Assembly (NCBI GenBank): GCA_032718475.1
Contig: JAUCBJ010003731.1
Location: 1-47,702, forward strand
Length of the DNA: 47,702 nt
Source of the DNA: Nemertoderma westbladi
Taxonomy: Eukaryota; Xenacoelomorpha; Nemertodermatida; Nemertodermatidae
Direction: 5' to 3'
Shown: positions 30,046 through 39,800 of the stretch, in pieces
Layout of the letters: every line of letters begins with the position of its first letter
How positions within the stretch are numbered: the stretch's first letter is position 1
Position numbers and translations under genes: made by a program
Notes under the pieces: generated by a model
The model's input: only the letters and a program-made list of their open reading frames with translations
Told to the model about the DNA's origin: nothing
The model's database searches: none

Positions 30046-32850
30046 TATAGTCTTACTATTTATGGAGTTCTTACATGTTCCACACAATCCCATTTTAACA
30101 CTACCACCATCAGACACAAACGCTCTTGGAGACAAAAGGAAATCTTTCAAACCCTGATGGAACTTAGCAGCGCTGTACTGATCAATAAGAAGCGGTGACA
30201 AATTAAGTGAAGATTCGGGTGTGAGCTTCTTCTCATGGAGTTTACTAATAAACTTATCGGTAACTGTCACTGCTTCACTCTTGTTCAACCAAACTAGTTC
30301 ATCGCAGATACCACATACTCTCATTCCCATTCCATGGTTACCAAGATGTTTGACCGCGTTGTTCCAGATTTCTTGTTGCAGAACTCTTGTAGGTATTGAT
30401 AAACTAGTGGTACTTGTAGCAGTTAGGATTGGCTCAGCTGCAAGTAGTTCAACATGGCTATCACCAGCAATAACACTAGCAGCTCTGACTACTTCAAAGT
30501 GGGGTGACTTCACTCGGTCAATCCTGCATCGAGAGCTTTTGTACTTCCTCGTCATCTGTAGACGCTGTGCTCGCTTAGCAGTTGATTCAGAACTGAGCTT
30601 AACATGCTGACGCTTCATCATGATCTGTATACGATGGGTTCGCTTAGCAGTTGATTCAGCACTGAGCTTAACATGCTGACGCTTCCTCATCATCTGTAGG
30701 CGATGGGTTCTCGCAGCAGTTGATTCAGAACTGAGTTTAACATGATAATGCTTCCTCATCATCTGTAGACGATGGGTTCGCTTAGCAGTTGATTCAGCAC
30801 TGAGCTTAACATGCTGACGCTTCCTCATCATCTGTAGACGCTGGGTTCGCTTAGCAGTTGATTCAGCACTGAGCTTAACATGCTGACGCTTCCTCATCAT
30901 CTGTAGGCGATGAGTTCTCGCAGCAGTTGATTCAGAACTGAGTTTGACATGATAATGCTTCCTCATCATCTGTAGACGATGGGTTCGCTTAGCAGTTGAT
31001 TCAGCACTGAGCTTAACATGCTGACGCTTCATCATCATCTGTAGACGCTGGGTTCGCTTAGCAGTTGATTCAGCACTGAGCTTAACATGCTGGCGCTTCC
31101 TCATCATCTGTAGGCGATGGGTTCTCGCAGCAGTTGATTCAGAACTGAGTTTAACATGATAATGCTTCCTCATCATCTGTAGACGATGGGTTCGCTTAGC
31201 AGTTGATTCAGCACTGAGCTTAACATGCTGACGCTTCATCATCATCTGTAGACGCTGGGTTCGCTTAGCAGTTGATTCAGCACTGAGCTTAACATGCTGA
31301 CGCTTCATCATCATCTGTAGACGCTGGGTTCGCTTAGCAGTTGATTCAGCACTGAGCTTAACATGCTGACGCTTCCTCATCATCTGTAGGCGATGGGTTC
31401 TCGCAGCAGTTGATTCAGAACTGAGTTTAACATGATAATGCTTCCTCATCATCTGTAGACGCTGGGTTCGCTTAGCATTTGATTCAGCACTGAGCTTAAC
31501 ATGCTGACGCTTCCTCATCATCTGTAGGCGATGGGTTCTCGCAGCAGTTGATTCAGAACTGAGTTTAACATGATAATGCTTCCTCATCATCTGTAGACGA
31601 TGGGTTCGCTTAGCAGTTGATTCAGCACTGAGCTTAACATGCTGACGCTTCATCATCATCTGTAGACGCTGGGTTCGCTTAGCAGTTGATTCAGCACTGA
31701 GCTTAACATGCTGACGCTTCCTCATCATCTGTAGGCGATGGGTTCTCGCAGCAGTTGATTCAGAACTGAGTTTAACATGATAATGCTTCCTCATCATCTG
31801 TAGGCGATGGGTTCTCGCAGCAGTTGATTCAGAACTGAGTTTAACATGATAATGCTTCCTCATCATCTGTAGACGCTGGGTTCGCTTAGCAGTTGATTCA
31901 GCACTGAGCTTAACATGCTGGCGCTTCCTCATCATCTGTAGGCGATGGGTTCTCGCAGCAGTTGATTCAGAACTGAGTTTAACATGATAATGCTTCCTCA
32001 TCATCTGTAGACGATGGGTTCGCTTAGCAGTTGATTCAGCACTGAGCTTAACATGCTGACGCTTCATCATCATCTGTAGACGCTGGGTTCGCTTAGCAGT
32101 TGATTCAGCACTGAGCTTAACATGCTGACGCTTCATCATCATCTGTAGACGCTGGGTTCGCTTAGCAGTTGATTCAGCACTGAGCTTAACATGCTGACGC
32201 TTCCTCATCATCTGTAGGCGATGGGTTCTCGCAGCAGTTGATTCAGAACTGAGTTTAACATGATAATGCTTCCTCATCATCTGTAGACGCTGGGTTCGCT
32301 TAGCATTTGATTCAGCACTGAGCTTAACATGCTGACGCTTCCTCATCATCTGTAGGCGATGGGTTCTCGCAGCAGTTGATTCAGAACTGAGTTTAACATG
32401 ATAATGCTTCCTCATCATCTGTAGACGATGGGTTCGCTTAGCAGTTGATTCAGCACTGAGCTTAACATGCTGACGCTTCATCATCATCTGTAGACGCTGG
32501 GTTCGCTTAGCAGTTGATTCAGCACTGAGCTTAACATGCTGACGCTTCCTCATCATCTGTAGGCGATGGGTTCTCGCAGCAGTTGATTCAGAACTGAGTT
32601 TAACATGATAATGCTTCCTCATCATCTGTAGGCGATGGGTTCTCGCAGCAGTTGATTCAGAACTGAGTTTAACATGATAATGCTTCCTCATCATCTGTAA
32701 ACGCTGGTTTCGCTTAGCAGTTGATTCGCATTCTCGTGTTGCTCGTATTCCATTTCGCATCTTCCATAGACGTTGAAAATTCTCGGCAGGCGTTTCTAGC
32801 TGTCGTCTCAGCCACATTCGATCTCTATTTCTGACTTTTCCAACTCGTTT
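30028..32850 (-). CDS. Helitron N-terminal repeat region with Cys-rich tail
   Basis: The exon begins at 32850, just after a good acceptor (CAATTATATTTCAG), and reads KRVGKVRNRDRMWLRRQLET. About 32 tandem copies of a 23-residue basic unit follow, such as ESTAKRTQRLQMMRK plus HYHVKLSS or RQHVKLSA. Each unit is Arg/Lys/His-rich and would form a helix. Basic tandem repeats of this style (E-T-x-x-x-R-x-x-R-L) precede the Rep region in several Helitron-like proteins and may bind DNA, but this number is high. The last ~170 residues contain CGICDELVWLNKSE and MGLCGTCKN, a Cys-x2-Cys pair at each end, leading into the conserved block of the next frame. TAG at 30028 comes from a frameshift, not a true end. 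The stretch 32898-32851 is probably intron. Confidence 0.82.
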   Translation of the reverse strand, partial: KRVGKVRNRDRMWLRRQLETPAENFQRLWKMRNGIRATRECESTAKRNQRLQMMRKHYHVKLSSESTAARTHRLQMMRKHYHVKLSSESTAARTHRLQMMRKRQHVKLSAESTAKRTQRLQMMMKRQHVKLSAESTAKRTHRLQMMRKHYHVKLSSESTAARTHRLQMMRKRQHVKLSAESNAKRTQRLQMMRKHYHVKLSSESTAARTHRLQMMRKRQHVKLSAESTAKRTQRLQMMMKRQHVKLSAESTAKRTQRLQMMMKRQHVKLSAESTAKRTHRLQMMRKHYHVKLSSESTAARTHRLQMMRKRQHVKLSAESTAKRTQRLQMMRKHYHVKLSSESTAARTHRLQMMRKHYHVKLSSESTAARTHRLQMMRKRQHVKLSAESTAKRTQRLQMMMKRQHVKLSAESTAKRTHRLQMMRKHYHVKLSSESTAARTHRLQMMRKRQHVKLSAESNAKRTQRLQMMRKHYHVKLSSESTAARTHRLQMMRKRQHVKLSAESTAKRTQRLQMMMKRQHVKLSAESTAKRTQRLQMMMKRQHVKLSAESTAKRTHRLQMMRKHYHVKLSSESTAARTHRLQMMRKRQHVKLSAESTAKRTQRLQMMMKRQHVKLSAESTAKRTHRLQMMRKHYHVKLSSESTAARTHRLQMMRKRQHVKLSAESTAKRTQRLQMMRKRQHVKLSAESTAKRTHRLQMMRKHYHVKLSSESTAARTHRLQMMRKRQHVKLSAESTAKRTHRIQIMMKRQHVKLSSESTAKRAQRLQMTRKYKSSRCRIDRVKSPHFEVVRAASVIAGDSHVELLAAEPILTATSTTSLSIPTRVLQQEIWNNAVKHLGNHGMGMRVCGICDELVWLNKSEAVTVTDKFISKLHEKKLTPESSLNLSPLLIDQYSAAKFHQGLKDFLLSPRAFVSDGGSVKMGLCGTCKNSINSKTIVRNCP
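30541..32728 (-). repeat. 69-bp coding minisatellite, ~32 units, with 828-bp higher-order repeat
   Basis: Each 69-bp unit encodes 23 residues. Three interchangeable halves (AARTH, AKRTQ or AKRTH heads; RKHYH, RKRQH or MKRQH tails) make distinguishable unit types. Units 2-12 counted from the 5' side have the same order of types as units 14-24. The rare ESNAKRTQ unit (TAGCATTT on the plus strand) occurs at 31473 and 32301, exactly 828 bp (12 units) apart. This is not a CRISPR array: no variable spacers, and the frame is kept throughout. Confidence 0.93.
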
Positions 32851-35015
32851 CTGAAATATAATTGCACAAACAATATTTATTTCATATGTTTTAACCATGG
32901 AATACTAAATATAGACGGAACCGCATTAGTGTTATTTTTTCGGCGCCGAATTTTTTTTAATAAAGTGGTATTATACCATAAAAAGGTCAGAAAATCGACT
33001 GGAGCGTTTCCATGGAAACTGGGCAAACAGAAAATTTCGGGGAGCGTTCCGCCCATGGCTACATTGTTGGATTTTTAACTGTACTTTTATGCTAGATAGC
33101 ATATTCAGATTTTGTTGTTTTGAATGTTCGAGAACGGAGAACGTGTTAGCTATCTATAGATTAAAATAAAAATTTATGTTCTACAATATTTTTTTATTTT
33201 AAAAACATGTTGTAATTTTTGATATGTTTTGTAATTGTTGCAAAAAATAATATTATAGTCATCTATTTAGCTTTTTTTTAAAAAGCATATCTTGTCGTTA
33301 TTTCGGTATTGTATAGATTGTATTAAACACTTACATGGGGACTTCGCGCATCACGTAAGTGCAGATGAGCCTCAGCATAGCAGTACAATTAGTGAGCTAG
33401 TCATTCACCGTCATTCACCCACTAGCGGCAGTCAGAGGAACTATTGAGGTCTGTCAGTGTGTAAAATTTCCAAACTTTTGATAGATAGATGTGTACTAAG
33501 TTTGGTTCCATTTGATAAAAGAGTGAACGACTCATTAGTGTTCAAACATTTTCGCCAACAACAACGGACGGCTCACTAATTGTACCGCTATGCCAAGGCT
33601 CACCTGGACTTACGTGCGGCTCGCTCGCCTCACTCCAAATTCAAATAAAGCAAACATCACAAAATTACGGTATTACTGTGTTACTCGACCCAATTTTACT
33701 TGCATGTTTTTTATAATTATAGTAGCTATATTATTAAGAAAATATAGATAGGCCTATATTAATATATTTTATTCTAGAATAAATATATTTCGCTCTAGAA
33801 CATTAAAATTTTTTTAATACAGTTAGTTTTTATTTGAAAATGTTTTACAACATATATTTAGCGATTTTATATAAAAATATATTTTGTTCTAGAACATTTT
33901 AAAAAATATTTTATTTCCAATCTACTGTAATTTATAATTTATTACATAATTTTGCTTAAATTTTTTTAAACGAGATAACAATAAAATAATAACTACTACA
34001 AAAAAATACTAGCTACCATAATAATTAATTTGTTGTAATGAATGGTTTTTAACACTTAGGCCTAATCAATTAATATTTTTATAAAATGTTCTAGAATAAC
34101 AATTATATTTGTTATAGAACATTATTTTTAAACAAAATAATTCGAAAATTTATGCTCTAGAATATTTTCAAAAAACAAACTAACAAAAACTAGCCAGTAT
34201 AAAAACACATGCAAGTAATATTTGTCCAAAAAGTGGGTCGAGTAACACAGTACCGGTAATAACCAAAATTTCAATCAGTTTTTTTGAAATGAAAAAATTT
34301 ATAAAAATTGTTCTAGAACAGAAAACATTTGTTCTAGAACATAAATTATTATATTTTGATCAATAGCTAACATGTTCTAGAACCTTTAAAACAACAAAAA
34401 GTGAAAACACCACTTTTGTAACCCGTTCTATACTAATGCCTCTGGTGCAAAATGGTCAATGACATGCAAACTAAACATGTAGGCGTTATGATGTAGATTA
34501 GTTCACTGTGTACTTTGTAGTGACGGAAAATATAAAGGTTAATTCATAGGATTGTTTTACAAAAGTAGCTACTTGTAGTACAGTAATAATAATATTGTTG
34601 ACAAATCTACGCATCAACCAAGGCCACCTTAATAATTATTATAGTGGCCTTGCATCTACAATACAACTGCACAGTTCACGAATAATGGTACTTCTTTTGT
34701 TTTCATAGAAATACATGGGAAATAAGCTTAAATCGTCCCCCCCCCCACATAGTATTTCTTCTTTGCAAATATGAAAACTTTGACGGATTATATCTCGAGA
34801 ACGCTCCGGTCGAATTTTGCTTAATTTTTTTTTCTATGTTTTTTTTTAACATTATTACATGTGATGAAACAGGTTAGTTGGCAAATTATTTTTAAATGTT
34901 TTGTTAATTTCGCGCATGTCCCCATGTATTACTCACCAACATGGCTGAGCCAAGCTTGTTTTAATAAAACTGCACTACATTACTACTTGTTATTCACTTA
35001 CAGTACATAACTTAC
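32851..35015 (-). other. inferred 2165-bp first intron of the Helitron gene
   Basis: Donor CATAAG/GTAAGT (exon 1 ends at 35016) and acceptor TTATATTTCAG (exon 2 starts at 32850). Both are phase 0. No coding potential lies between, and an AT-rich inverted-repeat element (33664-34260) sits inside. A C run and T runs occur near 34737 and 34826. The link between exon 1 and the repeat exon is inferred from splice signals and phase, not from homology. Confidence 0.5.
33664..34260. mobile_element. AT-rich MITE with inverted termini
   Basis: The left end reads ATTACGGTATTACTGTGTTA then CTCGACCCA, and the right end is its complement with a 2-bp difference (TGGGTCGAGTAACACAGTAC, then CGGTAAT). Inward of both lie TTACTTGCATG and CATGCAAGTAA. 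About 600 bp, non-coding, with several TTCTAGAA palindromes inside. Similar sequence at 19690-19850 suggests a family. Target duplication not determined. Confidence 0.72.
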
Positions 35016-35345
35016 CTTATGACCATGCTCTGTTGACCGTTCGGATACTACAAATTTTGGGGAAAATAAAGACACCAAAACACCTCCAGCAACATCAGAT
35101 GAAGATGCACTATCTACTAACTGTGGAAAACGTTCAGCAGAGTAATCCATGGCAGTAGAAAGTGAGATGATTTCCTGCTCCATTGGTTCAGCGTACTCGG
35201 GGCCGATAGTATGCATTACCTCTAGTTGAGCACACCCAGCACTACTGCCCGCGACGGCAGGTAACTCATCGACGTGGTCTACTTCCATTTCGCAAAGTTC
35301 AACTTCACGACTTTCAGCAGCAGATATCCCCGCGTCCGATATCAT
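35016..35345 (-). CDS. acidic first exon, probably of the Helitron gene
   Basis: An open frame of 110 codons from ATG at 35345 (MISDAGISAAES...) to a consensus donor at 35016/35015 (EHGHK, then GTAAGT). The residues are acidic (VELCEMEVDHVDELP) with no known domain. The frame stays open upstream through the whole CAG/TAG microsatellite, where it would read alternating Thr and Ala, but contains no ATG there, so I chose the one after the repeat. Strand, position and matching intron phase suggest it is the 5' exon of the Helitron protein. It could instead belong to an unrelated gene. Confidence 0.45.
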
Positions 35346-35378
35346 TTTACCTCGTGATGCAGCGCTTACAGCATTATA

Positions 35379-35381
<3 letters not shown>

Positions 35382-35431
<50 letters not shown>

Positions 35432-35567
35432 CAGTAGCAGTAGCAGTAGCAGTAGCAGTAGCAGTGGCAGTGGCAGTAGCAGTAGCAGTAGCAGTAGCAG
35501 TAGCAGTAGCAGTAGCAGTAGCAGTAGCAGTAGCAGTAGCAGTAGCAGTAGCAGTAGCAGTAGCAGT

Positions 35568-35623
<56 letters not shown>

Positions 35624-35957
35624 CAGTAGCAGTAGCAGTAGCAGTAGCAGTAGCAGTAGCAGTAGCAGTAGCAGTAGCAGTAGCAGTAGCAGTAGCAGTA
35701 GCAGTAGCAGTAGCAGTAGCAGTAGCAGTAGCAGTAGCAGTAGCAGTAGCAGTAGCAGTAGCAGTAGCAGTAGCAGTAGCAGTAGCAGTAGCAGTAGCAG
35801 TAGCAGTAGCAGTAGCAGTAGCAGTAGCAGTAGCAGTAGCAGTAGCAGTAGCAGTAGCAGTAGCAGTAGCAGTAGCAGTAGCAGTAGCAGTAGCAGTAGC
35901 AGTAGCAGTAGCAGTAGCAGTAGCAGTAGCAGTAGCAGTAGCAGTAGCAGTAGCAGT

Positions 35958-36004
<47 letters not shown>

Positions 36005-36167
36005 CAGTAGCAGTAGCAGTAGCAGTAGCAGTAGCAGTAGCAGTAGCAGTAGCAGTAGCAGTAGCAGTAGCAGTAGCAGTAGCAGTAGCAGTAGTAGTAG
36101 CAGTAGCAGCAGCAGCAGTAGCAGTAGCAGTAGCAGTAGCAGTAGCAGTAGCAGTAGCAGTAGCAGT

Positions 36168-36199
<32 letters not shown>

Positions 36200-36252
36200 C
36201 AGTAGCAGTAGCAGCAGTAGCAGTAGCAGTAGCAGTAGCAGTAGCAGTAGCA
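35382..36252. repeat. 871-bp (GCAGTA)n / (CAG)n / (TAG)n microsatellite
   Basis: Starts as (TAG)n for about 50 bp, then mainly GCAGTA hexamers with pure (GCA)n blocks at about 35572-35620, 35960-36001 and 36172-36196. No interruption breaks the triplet phase over ~870 bp, so every frame is open on both strands (poly-Leu, Cys-Tyr, Thr-Ala, Val-Ala). These are by-products and I do not annotate them as genes. CAG/CTG repeats readily form hairpins and expand. Confidence 0.97.
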
Positions 36253-36325
36253 AGTTACTCGCCTTCCCATATTGTTAAAGTATTTTAACTGTCAAGTTTT
36301 AAAAAACCATTCCAGATAAAACAAA

Positions 36326-36458
36326 TATTTATTACATGGGAAAAAAGTATAACTATTTTTTTAATTATTCTCGAGGTATTTTATTTACCGTGCGCAAGCG
36401 AGGTTAATAAAGGGTCGATATAAAATTGAAAAAAAGTTTTTTTCCCATGTAATAAATA
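36326..36458. mobile_element. 133-bp MITE with perfect 21-bp inverted repeats
   Basis: The left end contains TTATTACATGGGAAAAAA, the right end its exact complement TTTTTTCCCATGTAATAA, with the match extending to 21 bp. The inside holds CTCGAGG and GCGAGGTTAATAAAGGGTC. A second, partly degraded copy in the same orientation lies at 46083-46200. Internal identity between the copies is high. TA or TTA-type target likely but not resolved. Confidence 0.85.
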
Positions 36459-37480
36459 CATAATTTTATTCTTAAATAGGTACTTTTTTCTTACTTAAAG
36501 ATATAGAACGAAGTAGTGTGTTACAAAAGAAATTGAATATTTACTAAATTGCTTCCATAATTACGCAGCGATTCAAATTATTGTACCTTTCAAATCCTGA
36601 TGCTGCCTTACTCAATGTTAAATTGTGTGTTAAATAATTTTATGTTATGGAATATTTATTTATTTAAGTAGAGATCAGGCTTAACTACAAACCAATATTG
36701 GATAGTGAGTTCCGTTTTGGAGTACTTCTTGTAGACACTAAAGTTGCAATAATTTTTGAGTGTCTGCATGGATTTTGCTCAAATTGCGTGCAAACCTTTT
36801 CTATTTCGATGCACTTTCGATTCATGTAATAAAATTTAATAAATTTGGTCCTTTTTCTGCCGGTTTTGGGGGATATTCTGATCAAAAATAACAATTTAAG
36901 AATAAAATACATTCCAAGCCTTACCGTTTAGATTTTCTTGCTAAATGCCTGAACAGAGATGAATGTACTGTATTAGATAATAAAAGTATAGAACACTAAT
37001 TAATTCTACGTAATCTCAGTTTAGCCTAAAAAATAACATCGGAAGCAACCAATTTAACAATATAATGTACAAAACTCCTATGAAATTTGGTGATATGTAC
37101 CATTGAGTCTATCAAACAGCTTTTGGTACCCGGCTGGTACCCTGGTTTAGTTTCTGGTATTGTTAGTTTAATCGACAGCTGTTGTAAACGTCCCAGATAA
37201 ACAAAACCTACTAAGCTATTAATGTTTGGCATTCTATCAGATTTCAGTAGTAAGTAACCTCATAATAATTGCTAAATATCAATCACCTGAAAAACATTTC
37301 AAGCAAGGGAGTTGTGGGTATTTAATTTCGCGTTCAATAATGTTGAAAATATGCAAATATTTCGAATATCGCACTTCGAATCGTTCCCAACTTTTTTATT
37401 CAACAACTAGACAACAATTGATAAATACTTGCGTTTACAATTTTACAATACATGCAAGTGGTTTCAAGCCATTTGGTGAA
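36459..37480. other. non-coding DNA
   Basis: No supported gene. Short minus-strand frames at 36685-36912 and 37026-37232 lack domains and codon bias. At 37120-37145, GGTACCCGGCTGGTACCCTGG contains a small direct repeat. Confidence 0.4.
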
Positions 37481-37484
37481 CATA

Positions 37485-37580
37485 TAGTGAGTGAGTGATA
37501 TAGTGAGTGATATAGTGACATATATAGTGATATAGGTAAATATAGACATATATAGTGAGTGATATAGGTAAATATATCCA
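37485..37580. repeat. GTGAGTGATATA minisatellite
   Basis: Variable tandem copies of GTGATATAG and AGTGAGTGATATAG mixed with GTAAATATAGACATATA. A simple-sequence region. Confidence 0.8.
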
Positions 37581-37716
37581 TCGTGTTTTTGCCGGCCTCA
37601 GCTTTAGACAAAAACTACCCAGTCTAAAGACAGGTTCGTTATAAATATTTGTCAAAATCAAACCTATGCACATCTATGGTTATCAGTAAGTCCTGAAGTC
37701 ACATTCTTCTACTGCT

Positions 37717-37732
37717 TAGTGGCAGATTTAGT

Positions 37733-37766
<34 letters not shown>
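37717..37766. repeat. 31-bp G homopolymer beside a hAT-like end
   Basis: TTAGTGGCAGATTTAGTGGA followed by 31 consecutive G. The leading words resemble the CAGTGGCGGATCCAGG terminus that precedes a G run at 42303, so this may be another hAT-family end. The exact G count in such tracts is unreliable. Confidence 0.6.
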
Positions 37767-37767
<1 letters not shown>

Positions 37768-38032
37768 GTAAACATAACCACTAACCAGAATGGGTGTGGA
37801 GGAGCTATATTGTATTGTGGTTGCCTGTTGCCAGCCCCAGGTGCCAGACAACTTGGCAGCATTACACCAATATACTACGATTAGGAAGGGAAGCCTTAGA
37901 CAGCCCTAGAGCATGTATTAGGCTGGTGGCTGTGTGGGTGGGCCAGGCTGCAGTAATGTAGGAGGCATACTAAGCTGAGGTTGTTTCTTTCTTGAGACTG
38001 GACCAGGTGTTGTGAAACACAAGCTGCACCGT

Positions 38033-38500
38033 GTGGGGCGAGCGACGAAAGTAAGCGAGCTTAGCATACAGGTACCACTAACTCAATCGGTATGTCTGTT
38101 GATCTGTCGATCTGTTGTTCTGTGGGGCGAGCCACGAAGTGAGTGAACCTTAGCGTAGTGGTACCATTAATCAACCTGTCGTTCTGTCGTTCTTGTTCAA
38201 TTTCAATCGTTAATAACTCGGCCACTCTTCGATGAAATCTATCCAAACTTGGTACACATGTTGTTTGGCAAAAGTTTAGAAATTTTCCAAGTTGAATTTC
38301 CGTGAGGCCTTCGAGAAGCTAAGATAATAGCAGTTAATTAGTTAATTAAGTCGTTCTGTCGCTTTTTTTGCAGTGTTCAATTTTGAACGTTAATAACTCT
38401 ATCAATCCTCGATGAAATGTAATCAAACTTGGTACACAAACAGTCTGTCAAAAGTTTAGAAATTTTCCAAGTTGAATTTGTGTGGGGCCTTCGTGCAGCA
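38033..38500. repeat. dispersed repeat with internal duplications
   Basis: Two copies of GTGGGGCGAGC.ACGAA (38035 and 38122), each followed by TTAGC.TA..GGTACCA. Then two copies, about 175 bp apart, of a unit with GTTAATAACTC, TCGATGAAAT, AAACTTGGTACACA and AAAAGTTTAGAAATTTTCC, ending GTG.GGCCTTCG. Looks like an internally repeated transposon-derived block; class unknown. Confidence 0.6.
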
Positions 38501-39098
38501 CCAGTGTAACTGTCTTACAGTTATAATAAATTTATTTATTCAAAATTATAACGCTTGACATCAGCAGGTTGCTAGGAGACTAAATCAGCTGGGTTTCTGG
38601 CAAATTACGAAATTACAGTAATGCCATTGTGGCCTGTCTGCCTGTACCGGTACTATACTCAATGTCAATCCCTGAATCAGGAATCCTGTAATCAGACAAT
38701 ACCATACAGACATACTGTATTCGGTGTTTTACGGTACTGGCTGACTGGTACCGCGGTACCGGTTCAGTCATTATAGATCACGTATACTTGTACTACAAGA
38801 CAGGCCTAATTCTGTAGGCCCTAATTAGCCATGCAGTGCGGACTCCGGACTGTTGGACTGCAGTCCTGAATTAGATTAGAGGGTCCGTTGGCGCCGTCCG
38901 CCGTACCGCCCTACTACCTGACTACTGTCAGACTGTAGAAGTATAACCGGACTGGTAGCAACTGCTGAACTGCCAACTACAGAACTACCAGTACGGTACT
39001 GAACTACGACAGCACTAGCCTCTCCCGCATTTCTACGCTCCTGTCAGCGACAAAAGAAAATGAATTTCTTCGTTTACGGTTTCTGCTCTTGTTAACAG
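38501..39098. other. non-coding sequence left of the piggyBac copy
   Basis: No gene. Dense in GGTACTG, CCGGTAC and TACTGTA words. At 38741-38763 GGTACCGCGGTACCGG is a near-perfect palindrome. Confidence 0.4.
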
Positions 39099-39143
39099 TT
39101 AACCCTTGTGTTCCCCTTCATTTCTCAAACATTTGATTCCTTT

Positions 39144-39161
39144 GAGGTCAATTTTGACCTC
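39144..39161. promoter_or_regulatory. left subterminal palindrome of piggyBac
   Basis: GAGGTCAATTTTGACCTC, 41 bp inside the left end and preceded by CCTTT. Likely transposase-binding site, inferred from its recurrence at both ends. Confidence 0.6.
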
Positions 39162-39800
39162 ATGTAAATGAGAAGGCACTGCGTTTCAATATCCAGTGGT
39201 TACTTTTAAAATGATAGGCTATTGTACTGGCAGACTGGTTTAGGAATGTAAGTTGCCTACTTATATTCAGATATTAGACTGTAGTATTATCTTAGTTGTC
39301 TGTTTTTTGTCTGTCTGTCCATTGTCTGTTATCAGAATTAGTAATGTAATGGTATGATACCAGTAAGTCATTGCGATTAAATACCATGATTACCATATCA
39401 ATACAGCAGTATAATGATATAGGTTTTAGTAAGTTTTATTATACTGTAGGTAAGGTAGTTAGTATTATATCAAGTTGTCTGTCTGTTTGTCTGTCTGACT
39501 CCTGTCTGCGTCTGTTAGTGCAATTAGTAGGCAACTAAACCTCCCACAACTCAACAATGCACTCAGTGAAAATAATAAATCCTGGCCTTGATAAATAATG
39601 AGGGTATTATATTATTCCAGTATTCTACTTATTAATCATATCTACAGATAATTGAATATTCAGAGAAATACAAAAAACAAAACAATATACTAGTAATATA
39701 ATTCAAATTCAATTTCAACTTTGTAAGGTGTGATGTGATAACTAGTAAATTAAACCATCGTCCCTATTTCATTTGACAGTTTGAATATTCTACTGTATAA

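Larger units (their letters stand above)
25059..35345 (-). mobile_element. large Helitron (rolling-circle transposon), coding span
   Basis: All pieces lie on the minus strand in the order expected for a Helitron replicase: N-terminal repeat region, Cys-rich conserved segment, Rep domain with an HUH motif and paired tyrosines, then a PIF1-like superfamily 1 helicase. About 10 kb of coding span with two inferred introns and three frameshifts (near 30040, 29622 and 28745). The outer limits are open: a possible 3' end at 20010 would add the OB-fold gene, and a 5' TC end was not located. Lesions are few, so the insertion is probably recent. Confidence 0.85.

Noticed and set aside
30541-32728. Regularly spaced repeats that might suggest a CRISPR array
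   Set aside because: No variable spacers, units are 69-bp coding repeats in one frame, and the DNA is eukaryotic.
35366-36288. Long poly-Leu, Cys-Tyr and Val-Ala reading frames
   Set aside because: They are the frames of a triplet microsatellite that never changes phase; no gene signals support them.
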